DNA of 64,000 nt, from the NCBI RefSeq assembly GCF_026965555.1, contig NZ_CP114040.1:3472001-3536000 (forward strand), given 5' to 3'. This stretch comes from Nannocystis punicea (GTDB taxonomy: Bacteria; Myxococcota_A; Polyangia; Nannocystales; Nannocystaceae). Both the position numbers and the translations under genes were made by a program. The notes below the pieces were generated by a model. That model searched no databases and was not told where the DNA came from. It worked only from the letters and a program-made list of their open reading frames with translations. Of the stretch, positions 43,645 to 51,025 are shown in pieces. The stretch's first letter is position 1, and each line of letters begins with the position of its first letter.

Positions 43645-43793
43645 CATGACCTTGCGGACAGGTCGGCGCGCGGCCTCGCCGCCGGCGCGGACGATCGGCC
43701 GCGAGCTTCGAACGCGACGGTCCGCGCGCGAAGGCCATCGGGCTTCGGGGACATGTCGAAACGGACATGCCCCGGCGGACAGGTCAGCCGGCC
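43645..43793. repeat. 14-bp-family arrays in the gap upstream of the lipoprotein
   Basis: A pair at 43645/43659 and a three-unit array at 43752, 43766 and 43780, all phased. The gap 43570-43799 has no gene. Confidence 0.85.
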
Positions 43794-43799
43794 GGCCGG

Positions 43800-44216
43800 T
43801 CAGGTCGCGGCTTCGGGCTTGCGATCCTTGCGCGGCCACGACAGCAGCTGGCACAGGCGGTCGACGATGGTGTCCAGCGAGGCCGGCTTCTGGATGCAGC
43901 CCACGGCGCCCAGGTGGCCCTGGATCTCCATCAGCTGCTCGATCGGCATGCCGCTGAGGATGACCACCGGGAGGGTCTTGCCGCCGACGTTGGTGGCCCG
44001 CCGGACCATCTTCATGGCCGTGTCGCCCCGCATGTCCGGGAGGTTGAGGTCGAGCACCACCATGTCGGGCTGGAAGCGCATGACGACCGCGACCAGCAAG
44101 AAGCCCTTGTCCAGGGTCTCGACGACGAACCCGGCCTCGGTCAGCGCGCCCTTGACCACCCTGGCCGTCGCCGCGTCGTCCTCAACAACCAAGACCCGTG
44201 GAGCACGTGTCGTCAC
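43800..44216 (-). CDS. Single-domain CheY-like response regulator
   Basis: 138 aa, receiver domain only. RVLVVEDDAATARVV gives the acidic pair, VVLDLNLPDMRG the phospho-acceptor Asp, VILSGMP the Ser/Thr switch residue and GCIQKPASLDTIVDRL the conserved Lys. There is no output domain, so it acts by protein interaction or as a phospho-relay shuttle. The start is the GTG at 44216; the upstream open frame is unsupported. No histidine kinase is adjacent. The C-terminus RKDRKPEAAT ends next to the repeat array. Confidence 0.9.
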   Translation of the reverse strand: MTTRAPRVLVVEDDAATARVVKGALTEAGFVVETLDKGFLLVAVVMRFQPDMVVLDLNLPDMRGDTAMKMVRRATNVGGKTLPVVILSGMPIEQLMEIQGHLGAVGCIQKPASLDTIVDRLCQLLSWPRKDRKPEAAT

Positions 44217-44529
44217 GCCCTCCAGGGTGCAAGGTTTACGGTTCCCCGTCCAGAGCAAACTCGGAGCGCAGTGCGCCACGTTGGGGGCTCTCAGCCCGCC
44301 GTGAAACCGCTGCAGGCGGGCGAACGACGGCTGTCCGCGACGGCCGGGGTGGCGTGGACCCATGCCGTTGCGCGCGGCCGCGCAGGCGGCGCCCGGCTCG
44401 CCGCGCGTCGATCGAAATGCGCCCCGGGGCGCGCCCGAACGGCGCGACGAGGGCAACAGGCGCTGCCGCCGGCGAGCTCATCCGGACAGGTCCCAAGGGC
44501 CAGGTGGGCGCGCCCGCCGGCGCCTGGAC
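44217..44529. other. 313-bp gap without a supported gene
   Basis: Between the CheY-like gene and rubredoxin, both on the minus strand. It contains one 14-bp-family pair (GGACAGGTCCCAAGGGCCAG, from 44484) close to the rubredoxin stop and probably the CheY-like promoter. Confidence 0.55.
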
Positions 44530-44703
44530 TCAGTCCTCGATGGGCTCGAAGTCGGCCTTGGTGGCGCCGCAGTCGGGGCAGTACCAGTCGTCGGGGATGT
44601 CCTCGAACGCTGTCCCGGGGGCGATGCCGGTGGAGGGATCGCCCTCGCGGGGGTCGTAGATGTGCTCGCAGACGAGGCAGCGGTACTTCTTGGCGATGAC
44701 CAC
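44530..44703 (-). CDS. Rubredoxin
   Basis: 57 aa. One-iron electron carrier with Cys9, Cys12, Cys42 and Cys45 (YRCLVCEHIYDPREG and DWYCPDCGATKADFEPIED) binding Fe in the standard spacing. Length is that of free rubredoxins when started at the GTG at 44703; a longer frame to 44781 adds a poorly conserved N-terminus. It may donate electrons to a reductase or peroxide-defence enzyme; none is adjacent. Confidence 0.95.
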   Translation of the reverse strand: MVIAKKYRCLVCEHIYDPREGDPSTGIAPGTAFEDIPDDWYCPDCGATKADFEPIED

Positions 44704-44815
44704 GGTGGCCCGATCGTACACCGGTCGCGATGTGGCCGAAAGCACGGCGCGGCTCGCGTGAAGGGCGGCGCCGGCGGTCACGGGCGCGGATCTTCGGCGC
44801 TATGATGCGGTGACG

Positions 44816-45100
44816 ATGTCCGGCGCACCGCCCGAGGTCGAACTCACCAACGACGCCGTCGTCGACGTGGCGGCGCTCGGCCTGCTCGCGGGCGACGCGT
44901 CCGCGGTGACGAGCCGCCGCGGCTGCATCACCCTCGAAGTCTGCGCCAGCGAGGCTCCGGGCCCGGGTTCGACCTCCATCCCGTTCTGCTGGCCCGAGGC
45001 CGTCGCCCACGGCAAGATCCCCGAGTTCACGTCCAGCGCCGTGCGCGTCGACAAGGCGCGCGCCCCAGCCCTCGCCGACCTCGACGGCGCCGCCGAGTGA
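44816..45100 (+). CDS. Small hypothetical protein
   Basis: About 94 aa (PEVELTNDAVVDVAALGLLAGDASAVTSRRGCITLEVC...). Codon third positions are strongly G/C as in neighbouring genes, and the stop is 1 bp before the ATG of the next gene, so the two probably form an operon. A GTG at 44810 is an alternative start. No domain recognised; an antisense frame exists but lacks comparable spacing. Confidence 0.55.
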   Translation: MSGAPPEVELTNDAVVDVAALGLLAGDASAVTSRRGCITLEVCASEAPGPGSTSIPFCWPEAVAHGKIPEFTSSAVRVDKARAPALADLDGAAE

Positions 45101-45101
45101 G

Positions 45102-45635
45102 ATGGAGACGATCTTCATCGCCGTCGTCACGGTGCTGGTGGCCGGCTACGGGTTCATCCGCCTGCGCCGCGCCGACGAGGCGGCCCGCCGGTACCTCGAG
45201 TCGAGCCAGGAGAAGCCGCTGCAGCTGGCCCACCTCAGCGAGACGCTGGCCCGCGTGGCCCGGGAGACGCGGACGCTGCGGATCTGGCTCGAGTCGCCGC
45301 TGCAGGCGGTGCGCGACCACCTGGCCACCGACCTGACCCGCACCGACGAGGACGTCGAGGCGTTCGACGCGGTGCTGCTCGACGCCAGCCGCGAGGTCGG
45401 CCTGTACCTGGCGATGATCGACGGGCTGCAGCCGCACGAGCGCCAGGAGCTGGAGGCGCTCGGCGCCGGTGTGGGCGCCATCCGCGGGGCCATGGAGGCC
45501 GAGAACGGTGCGTTCGAGCGCGCCCACGTCAAGGCGCCCGGGCGCCCGGCGATGGACCAGCGTCTCGAGGCGATCCTGCGCGAGCTGGCGCGCATCGAGG
45601 GCGCGCTGCAGGGGCAGGGGCACGTCTACCGCTGA
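45102..45635 (+). CDS. Membrane-anchored helical protein, unknown function
   Basis: 177 aa. An N-terminal span (METIFIAVVTVLVAGYGFIRLRR) is followed by a helical, probably coiled-coil cytoplasmic part (EAARRYLESSQEKPLQLAHLSETLARVARETRTLRIWL..., RLEAILRELARIEGALQ). It has no catalytic motif. Starts one base after the preceding small gene, so coupled expression is likely. Confidence 0.7.
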   Translation: METIFIAVVTVLVAGYGFIRLRRADEAARRYLESSQEKPLQLAHLSETLARVARETRTLRIWLESPLQAVRDHLATDLTRTDEDVEAFDAVLLDASREVGLYLAMIDGLQPHERQELEALGAGVGAIRGAMEAENGAFERAHVKAPGRPAMDQRLEAILRELARIEGALQGQGHVYR

Positions 45636-45722
45636 GGCGGAGGATGTCCTTCGGGCCAGGTTGGGCGCGACGCGCCCGGCGGTCGAGGCCGCGATCGCGC
45701 CGAGCCCGACCGCTCATTGGGA

Positions 45723-45778
45723 CAGGTCCGGACGGACATGGCGAATGGGACATGTCCTGACGGACATGTCCCGGAGCG
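45723..45778. repeat. 14-bp-period repeat array (4 units) between convergent genes
   Basis: Units at 45723, 45737, 45751 and 45765. An isolated pair (GATGTCCTTCGGGCCAGG) occurs near 45643. Together they lie across the gap between the membrane-anchored protein (+) and the barrel-like protein (-). Confidence 0.88.
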
Positions 45779-45788
45779 TCCAGCGGCC

Positions 45789-46859
45789 TCAGAACTCCGT
45801 CGCCAGGCCGACCATCCAGGTGCTGTCGCCGAGGTTCATGCTGTCCTTGCGGCCGAAGTTGGACAGGCGCGTCAGCTGCCACTCGCCGATGATGTAGGTG
45901 TGGTTGATGCCGGAGATCCGGTCGAAGGTGCGAGCGGTGTCGGGGTCGAGGAAGTCGAGCCGCAGCATCATGCCGAGGTTGATCTGGTAGCCCCACACGC
46001 CGCCGCGGCCGCGGTCGACGACCTCGGTGCCGTCCTTGATCACGGCGATGTTGCCGTTGCCGTTCTTGGTCCACCAGAAGCCGTAGGCGAGGCCGGCCTT
46101 GACGTAGGGGACGAACGGGGCCCAGCGGACCTTGTCGGCCAGGAGCTCGAAGCGGTAGACCGCCTGCAGGGCGATCGGCATGACCGTGAAGCGGACGGTG
46201 TCGGCGCCGCTGCGGGTGCTGCCCTCGGCCGGCGGCTCGGCCAGCGGGGCCTGGGCCTTGTCGCGGGCCATGGTCCACTGCACGCCGATGCCGATCGGGC
46301 CGGCCAGCTTCTTGGTGATCTGCCACTCGAAGGCGATGCCGCCGTAGATGCTCTTCTTCGGCTGGCCGATGGTGATGCCGCGCTCGTCGGTCTCGCCGAA
46401 GATCTTGGCGTAGGGGCCGAAGCCCTCGCCGCTCCAGTTGCGGTCGACGTCGGCCAGGTAGGGGCCCATCTTGACCTCGAGCGCGAACCGCTGCTTGCTC
46501 TCGGCGGTCAGCGAGGTCTGCTTCTTCTTGAGGCTGTCCGTGAGGTCCGGGTTGCTCTGGCCGACGACCGCCGACTCGCTGGGGACCGGCTGCTTCTCGT
46601 AGCTCGGGCCCTCGATCGGCCGCCAGACCTCGCCCTCGCGCTTCTCGCCGACGCGCGAGCCGTAGGGCGGGCCGAACAGGTCGCCCTGGCGGGTCTCGGT
46701 GGTGGTCGTGCCGCTGGCCGGCGGGCTGGCCTCGGGGCCAGGTGGCGCGGGCGGGACGGTGGCAGGGTCGGCCGGCGGCGGGGTCGCGCCGGCGTCGCCG
46801 GTGATCGTCATGTCGGCCGCCGCAGGCGCGGCGACGAGGGTCAAGGCGAAGGCGATCAC
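45789..46859 (-). CDS. Putative outer-membrane beta-barrel protein
   Basis: 356 aa. The signal peptide (VIAFALTLVAAPAAADM) is followed by a Pro-rich linker (TPPPADPATVPPAPPGPEASPPAS) and a barrel-like domain with alternating strands (FALEVKMGPYLADV, IYGGIAFEWQITKKLAGPIGIGVQWTMA, VPYVKAGLAYGFWW, YQINLGMMLRLDFLD) ending WMVGLATEF, a C-terminal Phe typical of outer-membrane proteins. The GTG start at 46859 overlaps the stop of the upstream Cys-rich gene as GTGA, so the two are translated together. Function unknown; probably the outer-membrane partner of that protein. Confidence 0.8.
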   Translation of the reverse strand: MIAFALTLVAAPAAADMTITGDAGATPPPADPATVPPAPPGPEASPPASGTTTTETRQGDLFGPPYGSRVGEKREGEVWRPIEGPSYEKQPVPSESAVVGQSNPDLTDSLKKKQTSLTAESKQRFALEVKMGPYLADVDRNWSGEGFGPYAKIFGETDERGITIGQPKKSIYGGIAFEWQITKKLAGPIGIGVQWTMARDKAQAPLAEPPAEGSTRSGADTVRFTVMPIALQAVYRFELLADKVRWAPFVPYVKAGLAYGFWWTKNGNGNIAVIKDGTEVVDRGRGGVWGYQINLGMMLRLDFLDPDTARTFDRISGINHTYIIGEWQLTRLSNFGRKDSMNLGDSTWMVGLATEF

Positions 46860-49000
46860 GCGCGGTTCCTTCTCCGGTTGGCGACGCCGAGGCCGCCGAG
46901 GCCGAACGCTGCGAGGGCGCTGAAGAGGGCCAGGCCGCCGCTCGAGTCGTCGCTGACGTTGCAGTACCCGGAGGCGCCGCAGATGCCGCCGTCTTCCTCG
47001 CACTGCTCCCACAAGTCGTAGGTCTCGACCGGGATGCCCCGCGCGATCGTGGCGACCGGCGCGGGGTTGCCGATCAAGTCGTACGGGACGAGCATGAAGT
47101 TGTACTCCTTGCCGTTCTCGAGGCCGCGGATCCGGTAGGTCTTGGTGCTGAACGGGATGTGGCCGCTGCAGACGTAGTCCCAGTCGAGGCTCAACATGCC
47201 GGCGCTGGCGGTGAAGGTGCAATCGGGGCTGCAGCTCGATGTGTCGCTGTTGTTGAGGCCGTCGTCGCAGTCCTCGCCGTCCTGCTTGATGCCGTCGCCG
47301 CAGGCGGGCTCGTGGCAGGTGTTCGAGCAGCCGTCGTTGTTGATGTCGTTGCCGTCGTCGCACTCCTCGACGTCTTTCCAAACGAAGCCGTCGCCGCAGG
47401 TGGCGCGGAAGCAGCCCTCGGTGCAGGCGTCGGTGTTGTCGCCGTTCTCGCCGTCGTCGCACTCCTCCGGCTCGACCCCGTCCGGCGGATCGCTGAACAC
47501 GAAGCCGTCGCCGCATTCAAATTTGGTGCAGTCGCTCTTGCAGGCGGCGTGATTCGAGTTCAGCGGGCCGTCATCGCAACCGTTCTCGGGATCGAGCGCG
47601 AGCTCCTCGGTATCATCGCTGTTGCCGCACGTCGGGCAGGTGCCCAGGGCGATGCAGTTGACGAGCTCGCAGAGCTCGTTGCACGGCGACATGTTGTCGG
47701 TGGCGTTGAGGTCGCCCATGTCGCAGAACTCCATGCCGACCCAGAGGCTGCCGTCACCGCAGCCGGCCATCTTGCACGCGTTGGTGCAGGCGTCGCCGTC
47801 CTCGTCGTTGCCGTCGTCGCACTCCTCGACGCCGGCCTGGACCCGCCCGTCGCCGCAGTAGCTGCGCTTGCAGTCGCCGCTGCAAGCCGCGTCGTCGGCG
47901 TTGGCGTCGCCCTCGTCGCACTCCTCGTCGCCCTCGATGATGTCGTTGCCGCACTCGGCGCTCGGTTCGAGGGTGTCGCCGCCGGTGTCGCCGATCGTGT
48001 CGGTGCCGCCGTCGGTGTCGGTGCCGGTGGCGCTGTCGTCACCGTCGCTGGTGGTGCCGAGCGGGTTGTCCTCGGAGGTGAAGAACGTGCTGAAGGGGCC
48101 GTTCGGGCACAGGTTCTCCTGGGTGAAGAAGTACTGGCCGTTGGGGATGGTGTCGTACGGGTGGGCGAACGGCTGCTTGAGGCCGGGTACGGGCTGGCCG
48201 GTGGCTGCGTCCTCGCAGAGGATGCGGAAGCCGTTGACGTCGCCCGAGCCGGCCTGCCAGGTGAGGACGACGGCGCCGTCGCCCGGCTCGGCCTTGAAGT
48301 CGTTGATCTTGAGCAGCGGCGGCTGGAAGTCGTACTTGATGCCGCCGGTCTTGCTCGGCAGGTTGATGTTCTGCGAGCCCTGGATGAAGAACTCGTCGGC
48401 CTGGCAGTTGCCCATGCTGTTCATGTTGGGCGCGCACATCCACACGCCCGCCTCGCCGGTGACGTTGGCCTCGCACGAGCCGGCGGTGTACGCCTCGCTC
48501 GGATTGCGCGAGGGCGAGTTCGGAGTGACGCCGTTGGTCAGCCAGATCGGGTGGAACGAGGTCGTGATGCCCATCTGGAAGGTGGACACCAGCTCGACCC
48601 CTAGCTGGGCGCACTTGCGGAACTGGCCGGCCAGCGCGACCTCGGCCATCCCGCACTGCGTGCCGACGAAGCTCTGCAGCTGCTCGCCGGTCGAGTAGCC
48701 CGCCATCGTCTTCTTGAGGCGGACGATGACGCCGATCTGCAGCCCGCACTGGCAGCGGGCCTGGTTGAAGTACTGATTGAAGTACTTCTCCGTCAGCGGC
48801 CGGAGGAAGTCGCCCTTCTCGTTGAGGAGCCAGTACTGGATCGTGAACGCGTCGGCGGGCGGGAACTTGTTCGTCGTGCCGCCGGTGCCGCCGGTGCCGC
48901 CCGAGGGCGGGGTCTGGGCGGCGGCGTCGCGCAACGGGCCGAGCACGCACAGGCCGGCGAGGAGGAGGGCAGCAGGACGCGAGAGGTCGTGCATACGCAT
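46856..49000 (-). CDS. Secreted Cys-rich repeat (DUF4215-type) protein with MYXO-CTERM-like tail
   Basis: 714 aa. The signal MRMHDLSRPAALLLAGLCVLGPLRDAAAQ is cleavable. An N-terminal about 330-residue domain (FNQYFNQARCQCGLQIGVIVRLKK..., a fibronectin-like AEPGDGAVVLTWQAGSGDVNGFRILCED) is followed by six to seven CGDG...ECDDG modules (ECGNDIIEGDEECDEGDANADDAACSGDC and following), then another domain and the tail SGGLALFSALAAFGLGGLGVANRRRNRA. The start may also be the ATG at 48994. It is the first gene of an operon with the barrel-like protein, and the repeat type is shared with the frameshifted gene at 30.4 kb. Confidence 0.87.
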   Translation of the reverse strand: MRMHDLSRPAALLLAGLCVLGPLRDAAAQTPPSGGTGGTGGTTNKFPPADAFTIQYWLLNEKGDFLRPLTEKYFNQYFNQARCQCGLQIGVIVRLKKTMAGYSTGEQLQSFVGTQCGMAEVALAGQFRKCAQLGVELVSTFQMGITTSFHPIWLTNGVTPNSPSRNPSEAYTAGSCEANVTGEAGVWMCAPNMNSMGNCQADEFFIQGSQNINLPSKTGGIKYDFQPPLLKINDFKAEPGDGAVVLTWQAGSGDVNGFRILCEDAATGQPVPGLKQPFAHPYDTIPNGQYFFTQENLCPNGPFSTFFTSEDNPLGTTSDGDDSATGTDTDGGTDTIGDTGGDTLEPSAECGNDIIEGDEECDEGDANADDAACSGDCKRSYCGDGRVQAGVEECDDGNDEDGDACTNACKMAGCGDGSLWVGMEFCDMGDLNATDNMSPCNELCELVNCIALGTCPTCGNSDDTEELALDPENGCDDGPLNSNHAACKSDCTKFECGDGFVFSDPPDGVEPEECDDGENGDNTDACTEGCFRATCGDGFVWKDVEECDDGNDINNDGCSNTCHEPACGDGIKQDGEDCDDGLNNSDTSSCSPDCTFTASAGMLSLDWDYVCSGHIPFSTKTYRIRGLENGKEYNFMLVPYDLIGNPAPVATIARGIPVETYDLWEQCEEDGGICGASGYCNVSDDSSGGLALFSALAAFGLGGLGVANRRRNRA

Positions 49001-49191
49001 GGGCGGTGTCAGCGTTCGACGGCTGTGCAACCAGGATGCCACAGGCGAGGACCTCGCGGGAGTTTGGCGCGGCGCGGCTTGCCACACGCGGACAGCGGCG
49101 CGCGCGTGACATTTTGTCAGCTGGCGCCTTCTGGCAGTGACGATCGGACGCGCAGCCTGCGGCGCCGCGGCTCTGGTAGAAAGCGCGGTCG

Positions 49192-49662
49192 ATGGCGACG
49201 ACCGGGTCCGAGCTGCGCCTGCGGCGGCTGCAGAGCGAGGCGTACCTCAACCTCTCGCGGATCCACCGCGAGCTCGAGCGCAAGGTCGCCGACCTGCTGG
49301 TCGAGTCGGGGCTCCAGGACGTGACGCCGGCGCAGCTCGGCGTGCTCATCCACCTGTTTCAAGAGCGCGCGCCGCTGACCGCCCGCCAGCTGGCCAACCT
49401 GATGGGCCTGTCGGAGGTGACGGTCGGCCGCTTCGTGCGCGCGCTCGAGGGCGTGGGCTGGGTCGAGCGCACGTCCGACCCTGCCGACAGCCGCGCCATC
49501 CTGGTGAGGCCGACCCGCCGCGCCTACGCGGCCCTGCCCAAGCTGCTCGAGGTGTCGAACGCGCTGCTCGACCGCGCGTTCGCCGGCTTCTCGCCCCAGG
49601 AGATCGAGGCGATCGCGCGCACGACCGAGATGGTGCGCGACAACCTCGACTCGCAAGAATGA
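49192..49662 (+). CDS. MarR-family transcriptional regulator
   Basis: 156 aa. A winged helix-turn-helix repressor-type protein: LRLRRLQSEAYLNLSRIHRELERKVADLL (dimer helix), TPAQLGVLIHLFQERAPLTARQLANLMGLSEVTVGRFVRALEGVGWVERTSDPADSRAILVRPT (HTH and wing with the DxR motif). It is divergent from the Cys-rich operon with a 191-bp gap, which could be its target. Ligand unknown. Confidence 0.93.
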   Translation: MATTGSELRLRRLQSEAYLNLSRIHRELERKVADLLVESGLQDVTPAQLGVLIHLFQERAPLTARQLANLMGLSEVTVGRFVRALEGVGWVERTSDPADSRAILVRPTRRAYAALPKLLEVSNALLDRAFAGFSPQEIEAIARTTEMVRDNLDSQE

Positions 49663-49759
49663 GCGAGGCGAGCGCGGGACGGCCGCGATTCGCCGCCGGC
49701 CTGCGGGCGATGCGAGCTGCGGCCGACGTGTTCTCGAGGGGCGCGTCAGGCCCTTGAGA

Positions 49760-49833
49760 CATGCTTCGAAGGACATGTACGAACACGCAGGCGCTGAAGC
49801 GCCGCGGCGGACCTGGCCTTCAGAGCAGGCTGC
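49760..49833. repeat. 14-bp-family array between convergent genes
   Basis: Units at 49760, 49774 and 49788, then CCTGGCCTTCAGAGCAGG at 49812/49826, which overlaps the Bax1-like stop codon and shares GACCTGGCCTTCAGAGCAG with 29485 and 32318 (one base different). Confidence 0.8.
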
Positions 49834-51025
49834 CGATCGGCTCGAGCAGCGGCTGGAGGCGCTTCCAGGTCGGGAATTTATTAAAAGTGAAGACCTGCGG
49901 GGCGCCGGCGAGGCGGGCGGCGAGGGCTTCGTCCTTGGCGAGGCTGAGGTCGACGCCGACGAGGAAGTGGGGGTCGGGGCGGGCGGCCAGCTCGTCGAGG
50001 CGGCGCAGGAGGGCGTGGCGGTGCCAGCGGTGGAACAGCTCGACGGCGACGCTCTTGCCGGTGGTGCCGTCGCGGAGGGCGAAGTCGGGCACGCACATGC
50101 CGGCGGCGCCGACGTGGCGCAGCTCGGGCATCGGGTCGAGGGTCCAGCGCGCGTCGCCGAGGCTCGCCATGCCGAGCTCGATCTCCTGGGGGATGTGGCC
50201 GAGTGGGCCGTCGTCGAGCGCCTTGAGCGGGTCTTTGTGGTCGAGGTAGAGCCGGCCGCGGGGCTGGCGCGGGAGGTCGATGTCGGCCTCGACGGTGAAC
50301 TTGCCGAGCACCGGCACTGCGCCGAGGAAGGTGGCGAGCTGCAGGCCGTACTTCTTCTGCATGTCGAGCTGCGCGGCCGGGCCTTCGATCCGCAGGTGCC
50401 AGCCGTCGCCGTCGCGGCGCACGTCGGCGACCAGGCGCGAGAAGCGGAGCCAGCGCAGCAGCTTGCGCAGCTCGAGCGGGCCCGGGCTCGCGGCCCGGAC
50501 GTCGAGGCTGCCGGCGTAGAGCACGAGGCCCTGCGCCAGCGCGAGGTTGTAGCGGGCCAGCAGGGCCGCCGGGGTCGGCAGCTTGGCCGACAGCAGGCGC
50601 CGGTGCTCGGCGAGGTCGTCGTAGAGGTGCGCCCGCACGTCGGCGAGCGGGCGCGGCAGGCCGGCGGCGACTGCGTCGAGGTAGTCGGACAGGGATGACT
50701 CTGCGGACAGGTCGCGCAGGACGGCCGCGCTGCGGGCGAAGGCGACGGCCCGCAGGTCCATGGCGGTGTCGCCGGGGTCGTCCCACTCGCAGCGGTCGGT
50801 CAGCAGCTTGTAGAGGCCGCGCGCGACCTTGACCTTGCGCGCCTCGCCGCAGATCGCGTCGGCGGCCTCGTCGACCGCGCCGCGCGGCTCGCCGGTGCCG
50901 TGGGTGAGGAGGTCGATCAGCGCGCCGGCAGTGGCGATGTGATCGTCGTCGTCCGGGTCGACGAAGGTCGGGCGCAGGCGCAGGCCCTTGACCCGGCGAT
51001 AGACGAGGAGGTCGCGGGTCAGCAT
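49820..51025 (-). CDS. Bax1-like (DUF790) nuclease
   Basis: 401 aa. DUF790-type protein, the bacterial counterpart of archaeal Bax1, a structure-specific nuclease that partners XPB helicase. It begins MLTRDLLVYRRVKGLRLRPTFVD. The C-terminal nuclease domain has ELGMASLGDARWTLDPMPELRH, VPDFALRDGTTGKSVAVELFHRWHRHAL and HFLVGVDLSLAKDE, consistent with a PD-(D/E)xK-like site. The start ATG overlaps the helicase stop by 7 bp, so it is translationally coupled to it; in archaea xpb and bax1 are also adjacent. A role in nucleotide excision repair is inferred. Confidence 0.9.
   Translation of the reverse strand: MLTRDLLVYRRVKGLRLRPTFVDPDDDDHIATAGALIDLLTHGTGEPRGAVDEAADAICGEARKVKVARGLYKLLTDRCEWDDPGDTAMDLRAVAFARSAAVLRDLSAESSLSDYLDAVAAGLPRPLADVRAHLYDDLAEHRRLLSAKLPTPAALLARYNLALAQGLVLYAGSLDVRAASPGPLELRKLLRWLRFSRLVADVRRDGDGWHLRIEGPAAQLDMQKKYGLQLATFLGAVPVLGKFTVEADIDLPRQPRGRLYLDHKDPLKALDDGPLGHIPQEIELGMASLGDARWTLDPMPELRHVGAAGMCVPDFALRDGTTGKSVAVELFHRWHRHALLRRLDELAARPDPHFLVGVDLSLAKDEALAARLAGAPQVFTFNKFPTWKRLQPLLEPIGSLL

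Noticed and set aside
44800..45054. 84-codon minus-strand frame opposite the small gene at 44816
   Set aside because: No spacing or motif support, while the plus-strand frame is one base from the next gene start.
47159..48604. 481-codon plus-strand open frame over the Cys-rich gene
   Set aside because: Complement of CGDG...ECDDG modules (many GTCGTCGCA), so its Val/Ala-rich product is an artefact.
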